The notes: generated by a model not told the origin, from the sequence alone. A stretch of DNA of 64,000 nt from an uncultured Akkermansia sp. (GCA_900548895.1 URLZ01000002.1:45166-109165), one strand, 5' to 3'. Numbered from the stretch's first letter, positions 8,757 through 16,693 are shown. Program-made: numbers and translations.

Positions 8757-10010
8757 TTATTGGAGGGGCAGCGTGACCGCACCGCAGAGGGTGCTGCCGA
8801 GCAGCGGCGTGTTGAGCGTGCCGCAGCTCAGATGAGTCTCGCTGACGGTAAAGGAGGCCTCCGGATCGAAGAGCATGAGCGGCGGCTGCAACTCGGTGTC
8901 CATCTCCGGATCGCGCGGATCCGCGATGCGGAAGGGATTCTCACTGCAGGCCCGCACCACCTCCTCCCAGCTGAGCTTGCCGGGGCGAATGAGCTTCGTG
9001 TAAAGGGTCGGCAGGAAGGTGTCGAGACTCACCATGCCCTGCGGGGCGGAGATGAAGTCCTGCTTCTTCGAGAAAGGCGTGCAGGGGCGGTGATCCGAAA
9101 CGATGCAGTCGATGGTGCCGTCCTTGACCGCAGCGATGAGCGCATCGACATCGCGCTGCGTGCGCAGCGGCGGCAGCGTCTTGAAATTCGTATCATAGTC
9201 GCCGACGCATTCATCCGTGTAGAGCAGGTGGTGGAGCGCCACCTCAGCCGTCACCTTCACCCCGCGGGCCTTCGCGCGGCGGATGATATCCGCACCCTCC
9301 GCCGTGCTCACCGTCTGAACGTGCACGCGGGCGCCCGCATCAGCGGCGAGGCGCAGCAGCGTCTCAATGCCGATCTCCTCCGCGCAGGCCGGCGTGCCGT
9401 GCAGACCGAGGCGGTACGAGGTCGCCCCCGTGTTCATCCACGTATTGCGCGAAAGCTCGGGCACGTCGCCGCGGATAGCGAACACCATGCCCAGCTCACC
9501 GGCATACTTCATTGCCCGGTGCAGCATCAGCAGACTGGCCGGCATGCGGCCCGCATCCGTCAGAATACTCACACCGCGCGCAGCCATCGTGTTGTACGGG
9601 GCCTGTTGCAGCCCCTCCATGCCCACCGAGATGCAGCCCGCGGCATACATCTCCGTCGCCGAGCGCTGAGATACCGCGTCATTGAAGCTGTCCAGCGTCG
9701 CGTAATTGTCAAACATGAAGCCCGGCGACGGCATCACGAGCATGCCCCAGACGCCGCCGTTGAGCGCCGCCTGACCCGCGCGGCTCACGCTCTCGCGCTT
9801 GCTGCGCCCGGGAATCTCGATCGTGGCGTGCAGATCGAAGAAAGCGGGCAGCAGAATCTTGCCGCTCGCATCAATGATGCGCGTCGCCCCCTGCGGAATG
9901 TTGAGGCTGCCGGCCGGGGCCACGGTGACATCCCCGTGGCTGCGCCCCATGCTGCAGTCGACCTGGCGGCCGTGGATGTCCGTTGCGTTGCGGATGTAAA
10001 GCTTATTCAT
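8757..10010 (-). CDS. Dihydroorotase-like protein PyrC', probably non-catalytic
   Basis: An amidohydrolase-fold protein of 417 residues in the type I dihydroorotase family. Metal-site motifs are degenerate. The canonical D-x-H-x-H is D59-L-H61-A-T63, so the second His is lost. The HxxHVST motif reads H230-V-Q-T233-V-S-T, losing another ligand. The usual TDHAPH is SDHRPC. The HH pair (260-261), D152 and D306 remain. The gene overlaps pyrB by 8 nt. In Pseudomonas-type class A aspartate transcarbamoylases an inactive dihydroorotase (PyrC') is a structural partner of PyrB, and the same role is inferred here. If so, an active dihydroorotase must be encoded elsewhere. Confidence 0.8.
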   Translation of the reverse strand: MNKLYIRNATDIHGRQVDCSMGRSHGDVTVAPAGSLNIPQGATRIIDASGKILLPAFFDLHATIEIPGRSKRESVSRAGQAALNGGVWGMLVMPSPGFMFDNYATLDSFNDAVSQRSATEMYAAGCISVGMEGLQQAPYNTMAARGVSILTDAGRMPASLLMLHRAMKYAGELGMVFAIRGDVPELSRNTWMNTGATSYRLGLHGTPACAEEIGIETLLRLAADAGARVHVQTVSTAEGADIIRRAKARGVKVTAEVALHHLLYTDECVGDYDTNFKTLPPLRTQRDVDALIAAVKDGTIDCIVSDHRPCTPFSKKQDFISAPQGMVSLDTFLPTLYTKLIRPGKLSWEEVVRACSENPFRIADPRDPEMDTELQPPLMLFDPEASFTVSETHLSCGTLNTPLLGSTLCGAVTLPLQ

Positions 10011-10932
10011 GGTTCTGAGTCCGGGGGGTGAGGTGGTAGAGAATGCTCATGCGAACGGCGATGCCGTTCTCAACCTGATTGCAGATGAGAGTGTTGTGGT
10101 AGTCCATGGCCGCATCGCAGATCTCGACCCCGCGGTTGACGGGGCCGGGGTGCATGATCGAAAGATCGAGGTCATCAATGCGGCGCAGGCGCTCCTCGGT
10201 GACGCCGTAGGCCTGGTGGTAATCCCCCGCCGGGAAAAAGGGCGTATCGATGCGCTCGTTCTGCACGCGCAGCAGGTAAATGACATCGGGCTTCCACTCA
10301 AAGGTGTCCTCCCAGTTCGTGAAGCGCGGAATACCCGTGAAGCGCTCCTCGGGAACCAGCGGGCCCGGCCCCATGTAGGCCACCTCCGCACCGAGGCGGC
10401 GCAGAATCGTGCTCGTCGAGCGCGCCACGCGGCTGTGCAGAATATCGCCGATGATCACAACGCGCTTGCCGGCCACGCAGCCGTACTTCTCGCGAATCGT
10501 GAAGGCATCGAGGAAAGCCTGGCTCGGGTGCGCGTGCGCGCCGTCGCCCGCATTGATGACCGAAGCCTTGCAGTGGCGGGCAATCACATTCGGAATGCCG
10601 CTGTTTTTGTGGCGCACGATGATGTAATCCATCTTCATGCTCATGAGCGTGTCGATCGTGTCGTGCACGCTCTCTCCCTTCACGACGGAAGAGGTCGAGA
10701 CGGTGAAGGTCGTGACGTCAGCCGAGAGGCGGTGCGCCGCCACCTCGAAGGAGGAACGCGTGCGCGTGCTCGGCTCGTAGAAGAGCGTCAGCACCGACTT
10801 GCCTTTCAGCGCCGGCACTTTCTTCACACTCTTCGTGAAGATATCCTTCATCGCCCGAGCGCTGTCGAGGATGGTGCTGATATCCTCATCGTTCAGCGAA
10901 GCGATGGTGAGCAAATCTTTTCTCGGGTTCAT
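10003..10932 (-). CDS. pyrB: Aspartate carbamoyltransferase catalytic subunit PyrB
   Basis: PyrB condenses carbamoyl phosphate and aspartate, the committed step of pyrimidine synthesis. The product is 309 residues. The carbamoyl-phosphate loop STRTRSSFE (55-63), the 80s-loop-like VVKGES, GDGAHAHPSQAFLD and the C-terminal HPGPVNRG are all intact. The start at MNPRKDLL leaves a 7-nt gap after pyrR; the frame open further upstream is a shadow of pyrR. No regulatory pyrI gene is present, which fits a class A enzyme built with the adjacent PyrC'. Confidence 0.95.
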   Translation of the reverse strand: MNPRKDLLTIASLNDEDISTILDSARAMKDIFTKSVKKVPALKGKSVLTLFYEPSTRTRSSFEVAAHRLSADVTTFTVSTSSVVKGESVHDTIDTLMSMKMDYIIVRHKNSGIPNVIARHCKASVINAGDGAHAHPSQAFLDAFTIREKYGCVAGKRVVIIGDILHSRVARSTSTILRRLGAEVAYMGPGPLVPEERFTGIPRFTNWEDTFEWKPDVIYLLRVQNERIDTPFFPAGDYHQAYGVTEERLRRIDDLDLSIMHPGPVNRGVEICDAAMDYHNTLICNQVENGIAVRMSILYHLTPRTQNHE

Positions 10933-10939
10933 GGTGCAG

Positions 10940-11458
10940 TCAGTAGGTGATGGATTCAGAGCCGTCGGGCTGGTCCAGATGCACGGAGACCTCGGCATCT
11001 GCCGGCAGATTCAGGCGGAAGGCGGCATAGTCCGGGTGAATCGGGACCTCGCGACCGCCCCGATCAACGAGGCAGTGCAGCTTCACCTCAGCCGGGCGCC
11101 CGTACTCAAAGACGGCATTGAGCGCGGCGCGGATACTGCGGCCGGTGTTGATGACATCGTCCACGAGCACGAGATGCAGATCATCCGTGCTGAAGGGCAG
11201 GTAAGAGGAATGCAGCGCCGGCTTGCGATCCATCATGCTGAGGTCATCGCGGTAGAGCGAGATATCCAGCGCGCCGAAGAGCGCGTGCTGCCCCGCCGCC
11301 TCTAGCTTGTCCGCCAAGCGCCGCGCCAGCACGTCGCCTCGGCGGATGAGGCCGACGATGGCCAGCCGGCCCGGCGGCACCTGCTCCGCATAGCGCAGCA
11401 GGTAATCCGCCCAGGCGTTGATGGCTTCTTCAAGGGCAGGCTGTCCGATCGTGGTCAT
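10940..11458 (-). CDS. pyrR: PyrR, pyr operon regulator / uracil phosphoribosyltransferase
   Basis: A 172-residue type I phosphoribosyltransferase. It shows the PyrR signature LDISLYRDDLS (about 64-74) and the PRPP-binding loop LVLVDDVINTGRS (about 96-108). Family members bind pyr mRNA leaders and also convert uracil to UMP. Here pyrB follows only 7 nt downstream and purE lies 41 nt upstream. No attenuator-sized leader exists in the run, so the enzymatic role may dominate in this organism (inference). Start MTTIGQPALEEAI was chosen over upstream in-frame ATGs that precede the family N-terminus. Confidence 0.9.
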   Translation of the reverse strand: MTTIGQPALEEAINAWADYLLRYAEQVPPGRLAIVGLIRRGDVLARRLADKLEAAGQHALFGALDISLYRDDLSMMDRKPALHSSYLPFSTDDLHLVLVDDVINTGRSIRAALNAVFEYGRPAEVKLHCLVDRGGREVPIHPDYAAFRLNLPADAEVSVHLDQPDGSESITY

Positions 11459-11499
11459 GCTTGTGCTTGAGGTGGGTGAAACGAGATCGCGAACCGAGC

Positions 11500-11907
11500 T
11501 CACTCGGCGAGGCGAATGATGCGATGAGCCGCCATAGCCGCATTGAGCGGCGTCTTCTTGTGCAGGCCCACCGTCGTCGCGGGAACGCCGCCGGGAAGCT
11601 GAGAGATCGCCAGCAGCGCGTCAATACCGTTGAGCGGACCGCAGGGAACGGGAACGCCGATCACGGGCAGCTGCGTGTTCATCACAACGACGCCCGGCAG
11701 AGCGGCCGAGAGGCCGGCAACGCAGAGCAGAACCGCCTTCGTACCCTCATCGTCAAGCTTCTTGAGATAATCCAGCAGCGCCGGAAGATCGCGATGGGCG
11801 GAGTACACCACCTCCTCGTTCTCGACGTTGTTCTCCTGGAAGTAGACGCGTGCGGGCTCCATGAAGGGAAGGTCGCTCTTGCTGCCGTAAATGGTGATCA
11901 CTTTCAT
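11500..11907 (-). CDS. purE: PurE-family AIR carboxylase/mutase, short variant
   Basis: PurE works on carboxyaminoimidazole ribonucleotide in purine synthesis. The product is only 135 residues; common PurE is about 160. It keeps the substrate loop YGSKSD and the SAHRD loop (H38). The class I motif A-H-L-P-G is replaced by GLSAALPG (65-72), losing the conserved His and resembling the GxSxAL loop of class II (direct AIR carboxylase) enzymes. The C-terminal helices are missing. It is the first gene of the run into pyrR-pyrB-pyrC' and has a promoter that would make a leaderless mRNA. Confidence 0.82.
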   Translation of the reverse strand: MKVITIYGSKSDLPFMEPARVYFQENNVENEEVVYSAHRDLPALLDYLKKLDDEGTKAVLLCVAGLSAALPGVVVMNTQLPVIGVPVPCGPLNGIDALLAISQLPGGVPATTVGLHKKTPLNAAMAAHRIIRLAE

Positions 11908-11916
11908 GCGCTGCTC

Positions 11917-11946
11917 ATCATAGCACGCAGTCCCCCGCGGGTGCAA
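11917..11946 (-). promoter_or_regulatory. Promoter of the purE-pyr-GT run (leaderless type)
   Basis: TTGCAC-N18-TATGAT on the minus strand, with the ATG 9 nt after the -10, so transcription should begin at or within about 2 nt of the start codon. Confidence 0.7.
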
Positions 11947-12072
11947 GCAAAAAGCAGGCTTTCCCCCGCGCCGTGGCAGGCTTTGCAGCCTCTGCTCCCC
12001 CTTTCATCCGCCATACGCCCGAAGCGCGGGCTCTTCCGCCTCTTCGAGTCCGCCCGGCTCCCGCCGCGCCCC

Positions 12073-12131
12073 CGCCGGACCCCTCGCCGGACCCCTCGCC
12101 GGACCCCTCGCCGGATTCCCGCCGGACTCCT
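12073..12131. repeat. 12-bp tandem repeat
   Basis: Three exact copies of CGCCGGACCCCT (12073, 12085, 12097) are followed by two decayed copies. They lie between psd and purE. Confidence 0.85.
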
Positions 12132-12133
12132 CT

Positions 12134-12175
12134 CCGTGAAAGCCGCTCCGTGAAAGCCGCTCTGAAAGCCGCCGC
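12134..12175. repeat. 14-bp tandem repeat
   Basis: Two exact copies of CCGTGAAAGCCGCT (12134, 12148) and a third partial copy from 12162, directly after the 12-bp tract. Confidence 0.8.
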
Positions 12176-12237
12176 GGCGGGAGACGAGAAAGCACATCGA
12201 TCCCTGCGGCGCGCGGCAACACCCCATCCGCAGGCGC

Positions 12238-13158
12238 TCAGAGCAGATCCTCGCAGGCACCCTGCGCGCTGACGCCCAGCGAATCCCCCTGAAGCGCGTA
12301 GGTCTCGTAACCCTCCGCCGTATGGGCCAGCAGGTCGGCGTCAAACACCACGCGACCCGGCTCAAAGAGCGTAATGACCGTCGAGCCGCCGAAGGCGAAA
12401 TAGCCCTGCTCATCCCCCTTGCGCACCGGGCGATCCGGGTGATAGGTCTGGCGGATCGCACCGACACCCGTCGCGCCCACGGCAATGCTCACAATCGTGC
12501 CGAGACTGCGGGTGTGCAGCAGCGTCAGCTCGCGCTTGTTCGTCCAGAGCCAAGACAGCTGCTGTCGCAGGCAATAGGGAGAAACACTCGCCAGCGCCCC
12601 GCCCAGCACAACCGGAGCCTCGGGAACCCCGCCCGCCGTGAAGTGAAAGCGGTGATAATCAACCGGCGCGAGGCGCGAAATCAGCAGCCCCCCGTGGCGG
12701 TAGCGCTCCGCCAGCTCGGGATCATCCAGCAGAGCCGGCAAATCAAAGGCCTGGCCCTTGATGTAGCCGCCCTGCAACTGCGCCGCATCCTGCCAGGCAC
12801 TGTGGCGCCCGTCCGAGGGCAGCGCCAGATGCGGCGCCGGGCAGATGGGACGCGCCCCCGGCTTGAGGCGGCGCGTGAAAAAATCATTGAAGCTCGCGTA
12901 GTCCTCCACAGGCCGCTCAGCCTCCTGCATATTGATGCCGTACTCCGCCACAAAGGCCGCGAGGCCGCGCGCGCTGCGCGGACTGTCCTGAACATGCCCG
13001 AGGAGGCGCGAAAAAATAGCCCGCTTGAACAAAGCGTGAAGACTGACGCGACCCAGAGCCGTGCCGTAGATCCAGCGAACCGCTCGCTCGCCGACAACCT
13101 TCTCCTGTTCTCGCTCGCCCGTGTAGCGGTTGATGATCGTGATGCCCGAAGCGTCCAT
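12238..13158 (-). CDS. psd: Phosphatidylserine decarboxylase proenzyme
   Basis: The enzyme makes phosphatidylethanolamine from phosphatidylserine at the inner membrane and self-cleaves to form its pyruvoyl group. The product is 306 residues. Recognisable parts are DYASFNDFFTRRLKPGARP, SPADG-like LPSDGR, IKGQAFDL, LAPVDYHRFHFTAGG and, near the C-terminus, the autocleavage site YFAFGGSTVITLF, where the usual LGST is GGST. Three in-frame ATGs exist. The one at 13158 (MDASGITI) is chosen because a promoter -10 box lies 7 nt upstream and overlaps the other two. Confidence 0.93.
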   Translation of the reverse strand: MDASGITIINRYTGEREQEKVVGERAVRWIYGTALGRVSLHALFKRAIFSRLLGHVQDSPRSARGLAAFVAEYGINMQEAERPVEDYASFNDFFTRRLKPGARPICPAPHLALPSDGRHSAWQDAAQLQGGYIKGQAFDLPALLDDPELAERYRHGGLLISRLAPVDYHRFHFTAGGVPEAPVVLGGALASVSPYCLRQQLSWLWTNKRELTLLHTRSLGTIVSIAVGATGVGAIRQTYHPDRPVRKGDEQGYFAFGGSTVITLFEPGRVVFDADLLAHTAEGYETYALQGDSLGVSAQGACEDLL

Positions 13159-13165
13159 AGGCCCC

Positions 13166-13194
13166 ATTCTAGCAGATGAATCCCGCCGCTGCAA
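13166..13194 (-). promoter_or_regulatory. Promoter of psd (leaderless type)
   Basis: TTGCAG-N17-TAGAAT on the minus strand, with the chosen ATG 7 nt past the -10. Confidence 0.7.
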
Positions 13195-13331
13195 GGGAGA
13201 TTTGCCCGCAGCGTCGCCAACATCCGGCCCGTCGGAAGTCGCCGCCCCGCGGCATCAGCTCGGGCCGAACGCCCCGACGCGAAGCCCCCCGGCCGATGAA
13301 GCCTCGGGCCCGGCCCGCTCTTCAACGAAAC

Positions 13332-14096
13332 TCAGCTCTCGCGGCGAGAGACCACCGCGCGGCCCTCCTTCCGGGCCTTCTGCTCCGCGGCCTCCTTTGC
13401 CGCCTTCTGCTGCGCCTGGCGCTCCGCCTTCTCCTTGAGCTGAGCGAGCGCCGGGTAGCAAGCCTCCGGCGCCTGCGTCACCGTCACCGGCGTCACATGT
13501 GTCTCCGTAATCTCGAACAGGCGGCGCGCCATATAATTCGGCGTGCGGATGCAGCCGTGCGAAAGCCGGCGCCCGGCCTTCACCACACCCGTGTGCATCC
13601 CCACACCATCCTTCGTGAGGCGCTGCCAATAGGGCATCGAAGCCCCCACGAACTTCCCGCCCTCCGGCACCTCATCATTGAACGCATCCGCATCGCGATC
13701 CGTCACCTTGCCCTCCGCATCATACATCTTGCCGTAGCGGTTCGAGCTGTGGTCGCGCTTCTTGAGAATCACCTTGAACTTCCCCGTCGGCGTCGCGCGA
13801 CCGGGAATACCCGTCGAAACGGGCCAGTCGGCAGCCACCTGCCCGTCGACATAGAGGCGCCCGCGCTGCTGGTCGAGGCAGACGTAGATCGGGCACTTCG
13901 CCGTGACCTTCGCCATCAGAGCCGTATCCTCATAATACTCCATCGTCTTGGGGTATTTCTCGCTCTTGAGCACAAACTGCTGATAGGCGGTCAGCGGCGC
14001 GGCTGCCGGCTCCTTCGGCAGGCTGGTGCAGGAGTTCAGCCCGGACAAAGGAAGCAACGCCATGCAGATTTCTAACAGAAATGGTACTTTGTTCAT
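13332..14096 (-). CDS. L,D-transpeptidase (YkuD) lipoprotein with charged C-terminal tail
   Basis: A periplasmic, probably membrane-anchored L,D-transpeptidase of 254 residues that would form 3-3 peptidoglycan cross-links or attach proteins to peptidoglycan. The signal peptide ends in a lipobox LNSC (Cys23). The catalytic YkuD domain (about 68-210) shows VSTGIPGRATPTGKF, MHTGVV and the catalytic SHGCIRTPN. After it comes a Lys/Glu/Ala-rich helical tail (about 218-254) that looks like a coiled coil, unusual for the family. A second, shorter YkuD lipoprotein gene lies 111 nt upstream on the same strand. Confidence 0.9.
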   Translation of the reverse strand: MNKVPFLLEICMALLPLSGLNSCTSLPKEPAAAPLTAYQQFVLKSEKYPKTMEYYEDTALMAKVTAKCPIYVCLDQQRGRLYVDGQVAADWPVSTGIPGRATPTGKFKVILKKRDHSSNRYGKMYDAEGKVTDRDADAFNDEVPEGGKFVGASMPYWQRLTKDGVGMHTGVVKAGRRLSHGCIRTPNYMARRLFEITETHVTPVTVTQAPEACYPALAQLKEKAERQAQQKAAKEAAEQKARKEGRAVVSRRES

Positions 14097-14207
14097 AGCG
14101 TAAATCGGGAAAAAAGTGAAACCGTGACGAAAGGGGCGAGCGAGGGAAACACAGGCAGAGGAAGGAGAGAGACCGCAACCGGCCGACCCGGAACCAGCCC
14201 TCCGCTC

Positions 14208-14807
14208 TTACTTGATGATGACGGGCGTGCCGACGGGAGTGTTCTCGTAGAAGAGCTTGGCCATTTCACGCGGCATGCGGATGCAGCCGTGACTCTCCGG
14301 AGCCGAGGTCACAAAGCCCTCGTGCATCCAGATACCGCCGCGGGTAATCTGCATGCCGAAGTTCATCTCAGCCCCCTTGTAGCGACCGCCCGCCGGGACG
14401 GGCATGCCGCGCTCCCAGCTTTCCACCAGCGTATTGCCGTTGGCGTCGACAATGCTGCCATAGGAGGAGGAGCGGTGATCGATATCCTTGTCCAGAATCG
14501 TGAACTGGCCCTTGGGCGTGCCGTGCCCCGCCTTGCCGGACGAAATCGTCGACCAGCCCACGAGGCGGTTGCCCACGTAAAACTTCGCCTGCTGAAGCTC
14601 CGTATCAATGACAATGAGCTTCTGGCCCGTCAGTCCCGGCGGCATATCCCAACTGCCCTCGCGGACGGACTCGTCCACCGAGCGCACCGTCGTCTTGCGG
14701 CCGAACGCGTAGGGCTCCACGTGCGAAGCCAGATCGTCAATTTTGGATTGGCAGGAGCTCAGCACCGCCGCTAGCGCGGCGAGCAACAGGGTCGGTATTG
14801 ATTTCAT
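14208..14807 (-). CDS. L,D-transpeptidase (YkuD) lipoprotein
   Basis: A 199-residue lipoprotein L,D-transpeptidase. The signal peptide ends LSSC (Cys19). The domain covers most of the mature chain, with KLIVIDTELQQAKFY, ISSGKAGHGTPKGQFTI, WMHEGFVTSAPESHGCIRMP (catalytic Cys in SHGC) and a C-terminal VGTPVIIK. It is upstream of a second family member on the same strand, and the two probably share peptidoglycan remodelling work with different acceptors. A promoter with a 43-46 nt leader precedes it. Confidence 0.92.
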   Translation of the reverse strand: MKSIPTLLLAALAAVLSSCQSKIDDLASHVEPYAFGRKTTVRSVDESVREGSWDMPPGLTGQKLIVIDTELQQAKFYVGNRLVGWSTISSGKAGHGTPKGQFTILDKDIDHRSSSYGSIVDANGNTLVESWERGMPVPAGGRYKGAEMNFGMQITRGGIWMHEGFVTSAPESHGCIRMPREMAKLFYENTPVGTPVIIK

Positions 14808-14850
14808 GCTTGAAGATGAATGAAAGAGGGCGTCGGAATACAGCCCGGTG

Positions 14851-14880
14851 ATGCTATCACTGCACGGCCCTCCGTGTCAA
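14851..14880 (-). promoter_or_regulatory. Promoter of the second L,D-transpeptidase
   Basis: TTGACA-N18-TAGCAT on the minus strand, with a leader of roughly 36-45 nt before the ATG at 14807. Confidence 0.6.
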
Positions 14881-15158
14881 GCCCTTTTCCGCACTCTTTT
14901 ACAGCTGTTTCTGTCCTGAGGCTGGCACGGTGCCGTCGAAACGCGGCGCAGAGGCTCTTACCCGCCTCCTCCTTCCCTTGCCCGCACGTTGACTCCGCTC
15001 CTTGCCTCAGACGCTTGCGGCGGCCTCGGCCTCCTTCGGCCCTCCGACACGAGGAGATCCTTCAGGCGTAGTTCACACAAGCGGAGCTCACTCGGGGCGA
15101 GCCCCCCCCCGAAAGCCCGAAGATGGGATCTCATTCATCCGGCCTGCCGGTTACAGTC

Positions 15159-15187
15159 TTGACGCGTCGGGGCATTTCGGGTACAAT
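15159..15187 (+). promoter_or_regulatory. Promoter of ilvN (leaderless type)
   Basis: TTGACG-N17-TACAAT, with the ilvN ATG 9 nt past the -10. Transcription should start at or within a few nt of the ATG, leaving no room for a Shine-Dalgarno. Confidence 0.8.
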
Positions 15188-15196
15188 GGCCGCGCC

Positions 15197-15700
15197 ATGG
15201 AAAACATACTGCCGAACTCCAAGCATACGCACACGATATCCGTCCTTGTGGAAAACAAGTTTGGCGTGCTTTCTCGCGTGGCTGGCCTCTTCTCAGGCCG
15301 TGGGTACAATATCCATTCGCTCAACGTCGCTCCCTGCGAAGATCCCCGCTTCTCCCGCATGACGATCGACGTCAACGAGCACCGCGAAAAGCTCGACCAG
15401 GTGATCAAGCAACTCAGCAAGCTGGTCAACGTGGTAGAGGTCACGGACTTCCGATACGTGCCCACCGTCTACCGTGAGATCGTGCTGATGCGCGTGCGCT
15501 TCGGCGAGAAAAAGCAGGAGATCCTCGAGCTCTGCAACATCTTCGGCGCCAAGGTGCTCGACGCCACCCGCGCCACGCTCACCATCGAGATCTCGGGCGG
15601 TGAGTTCCGCCTCGCGCGCTTCCTCAACCTCATGGAGGACTACGACGTGGACATGCTCACCCGCTCCGGCAAGATTGCCGTCGTCAAGCCCCACGGTTGA
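15197..15700 (+). CDS. ilvN: Acetolactate synthase small (regulatory) subunit IlvN/IlvH
   Basis: The regulatory subunit of acetohydroxyacid synthase, which confers valine feedback on the first common step of branched-chain amino acid synthesis. It is 167 residues. The N-terminal ACT domain (about 10-85) shows HTISVLVENKFGVLSRVAGLFSGRGYNI and RMTIDV. The C-terminal domain has REIVLMRV and the closing MEDYDVDMLTRSGKIAV. The catalytic subunit is not adjacent, so the gene stands alone between its own promoter and a strong terminator. The start is fixed by the promoter 9 nt upstream. Confidence 0.95.
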   Translation: MENILPNSKHTHTISVLVENKFGVLSRVAGLFSGRGYNIHSLNVAPCEDPRFSRMTIDVNEHREKLDQVIKQLSKLVNVVEVTDFRYVPTVYREIVLMRVRFGEKKQEILELCNIFGAKVLDATRATLTIEISGGEFRLARFLNLMEDYDVDMLTRSGKIAVVKPHG

Positions 15701-15738
15701 GCCGGATGCAGGCGCTGCACCTGCCGTACCTTGTCAAC

Positions 15739-15768
15739 AGGGAGACCCCGACGGGTCTCCCTTTTTTT
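15739..15768 (+). terminator. Intrinsic terminator of ilvN
   Basis: The perfect 10-bp stem AGGGAGACCC/GGGTCTCCCT with a CGAC loop runs into a seven-T tract. Confidence 0.93.
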
Positions 15769-15886
15769 GCGTTGATCGGGCTCAATCAGCGCGAGCGAAC
15801 TGCCTCCGGCGGGAAATCATCGAGCCTCAGGCTCTCTCCGTAGATCGCACCGGAGCCGGGGAAACACGAGGCTTGTTGAGGCGTGC

Positions 15887-15927
15887 AAAAAAGCCGACCT
15901 CCCTCAGCCCGAAGGCCGAGGGAGGTC
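15887..15927 (-). terminator. Intrinsic terminator of the DUF805 gene
   Basis: On the minus strand the perfect 10-bp arms GACCTCCCTC/GAGGGAGGTC with an inner GCC/GGC stem are followed by GGC and six Ts. Confidence 0.9.
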
Positions 15928-16009
15928 AAAGGAACTCTTTTCCCCGAGTTTCAGACGGCAGGCAAGCCGGCTGAGCGACGGGGGAGGTGAAGAAGCACCG
16001 AGTAACGGC

Positions 16010-16636
16010 TCAGTAGTTCGGATACTTCAGCGAGGGCCCGTAGGCGTTGGTGCCGGGCTGGCTGTCCAGAAGCGTGAAAATAAAGAGGACGATCGGGCCG
16101 ACAAAGGGAATGAGACCGAGCAGGATCATCCAGCCGCTGCGCCCTGTGTCGTGGAGTCGGCGTACAAGGATCCCCAGACTCGGAATCAGGATGGCCAGAG
16201 GGTACAGGTAGGAGAGGAACATCGCGACAATTACCAGAGATTCGTCGATGAGAGAGAGGACTCCGGACAAAATGACGACTGCAAAACTAAACACAAACGA
16301 AAACAGAATTCCCGCCAACTGAAACATCCAATACTCGCGGCGCGTGGCCCGACCGCTGAACTCGGCAAAATTCTTCGTCATTGTCAGCTTGAAGATATCC
16401 CAGAGTCCCATGCCGTCGTGGTATCCGCCGTTTGCGGCAATGACGGTGGTGGGGGGAACCCCGGCGCCGTTTGAGGCGGCGATGACGGTCGTGAGCGGCA
16501 GCCAAGCTGCATCGCCGCTGCGTGCAACCAAGGTGGTGGACTGAATGCGGCCGGCCACCATGAGAGAGATGAGATCATTCAGGGAGACAGGCCCCTGCGT
16601 TTCGTTTTGATCGTCCAGATAGTAAAATTCGTTCAT
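16010..16636 (-). CDS. GYF-2 / DUF805 membrane protein, copy 1
   Basis: A 208-residue membrane protein of unknown function. Residues 1-50 match a GYF_2-type domain (FYYLDDQNETQGPVSLNDL, ending AAWLPL), often a peptide-binding module. The rest is a DUF805 domain with four hydrophobic segments, FSGRATRREYWMFQL and the C-terminal RRLHDTGRSGWMILLGLIP. A short insert (about 53-70) repeats PPTTVIAA and is lacking in copy 2. It is a close paralogue of the gene at 16870-17472; the last 149 nt of shared coding sequence are identical. Its promoter overlaps a perfect palindrome. Confidence 0.85.
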   Translation of the reverse strand: MNEFYYLDDQNETQGPVSLNDLISLMVAGRIQSTTLVARSGDAAWLPLTTVIAASNGAGVPPTTVIAANGGYHDGMGLWDIFKLTMTKNFAEFSGRATRREYWMFQLAGILFSFVFSFAVVILSGVLSLIDESLVIVAMFLSYLYPLAILIPSLGILVRRLHDTGRSGWMILLGLIPFVGPIVLFIFTLLDSQPGTNAYGPSLKYPNY

Positions 16637-16693
16637 GGTCCAGTGGGTTGCGTGTTGGGAGAGATGAGGAGTTGTTGCTCTTCGTGAGACGTC

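Larger units (their letters stand above)
11908..12237. other. psd-purE intergenic region with short tandem repeats
   Basis: This 330-nt gap holds the purE promoter at its low end and two short tandem repeat tracts in the middle. I see no gene in it; the reading frames across it are repeat translations. Confidence 0.7.
14808..15196. other. Divergent intergenic region, L,D-transpeptidase / ilvN
   Basis: A 389-nt gap between divergent genes. It holds the minus-strand promoter at 14851-14880 and the plus-strand ilvN promoter at 15159-15187. Apart from these I see nothing in it; the plus-strand open frame that reaches back to 15002 is an extension of ilvN, ruled out by the ilvN promoter position. 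Confidence 0.6.
15701..16009. other. Convergent intergenic region, ilvN / DUF805
   Basis: A 309-nt gap between convergent genes with one terminator for each direction. I see nothing else in it. Confidence 0.6.

Noticed and set aside
10933..10939. PyrR-dependent attenuator ahead of pyrB
   Set aside because: The pyrR-pyrB gap is only 7 nt and the operon promoter leaves no leader before purE.
12073..12175. Repeat tract considered as a CRISPR array
   Set aside because: Units are 12 and 14 bp with no spacers and no cas gene nearby.
14097..14207. Separate promoter for the longer L,D-transpeptidase gene
   Set aside because: I see only weak boxes without a proper -35/-10 pair; read-through from the upstream gene is as likely.
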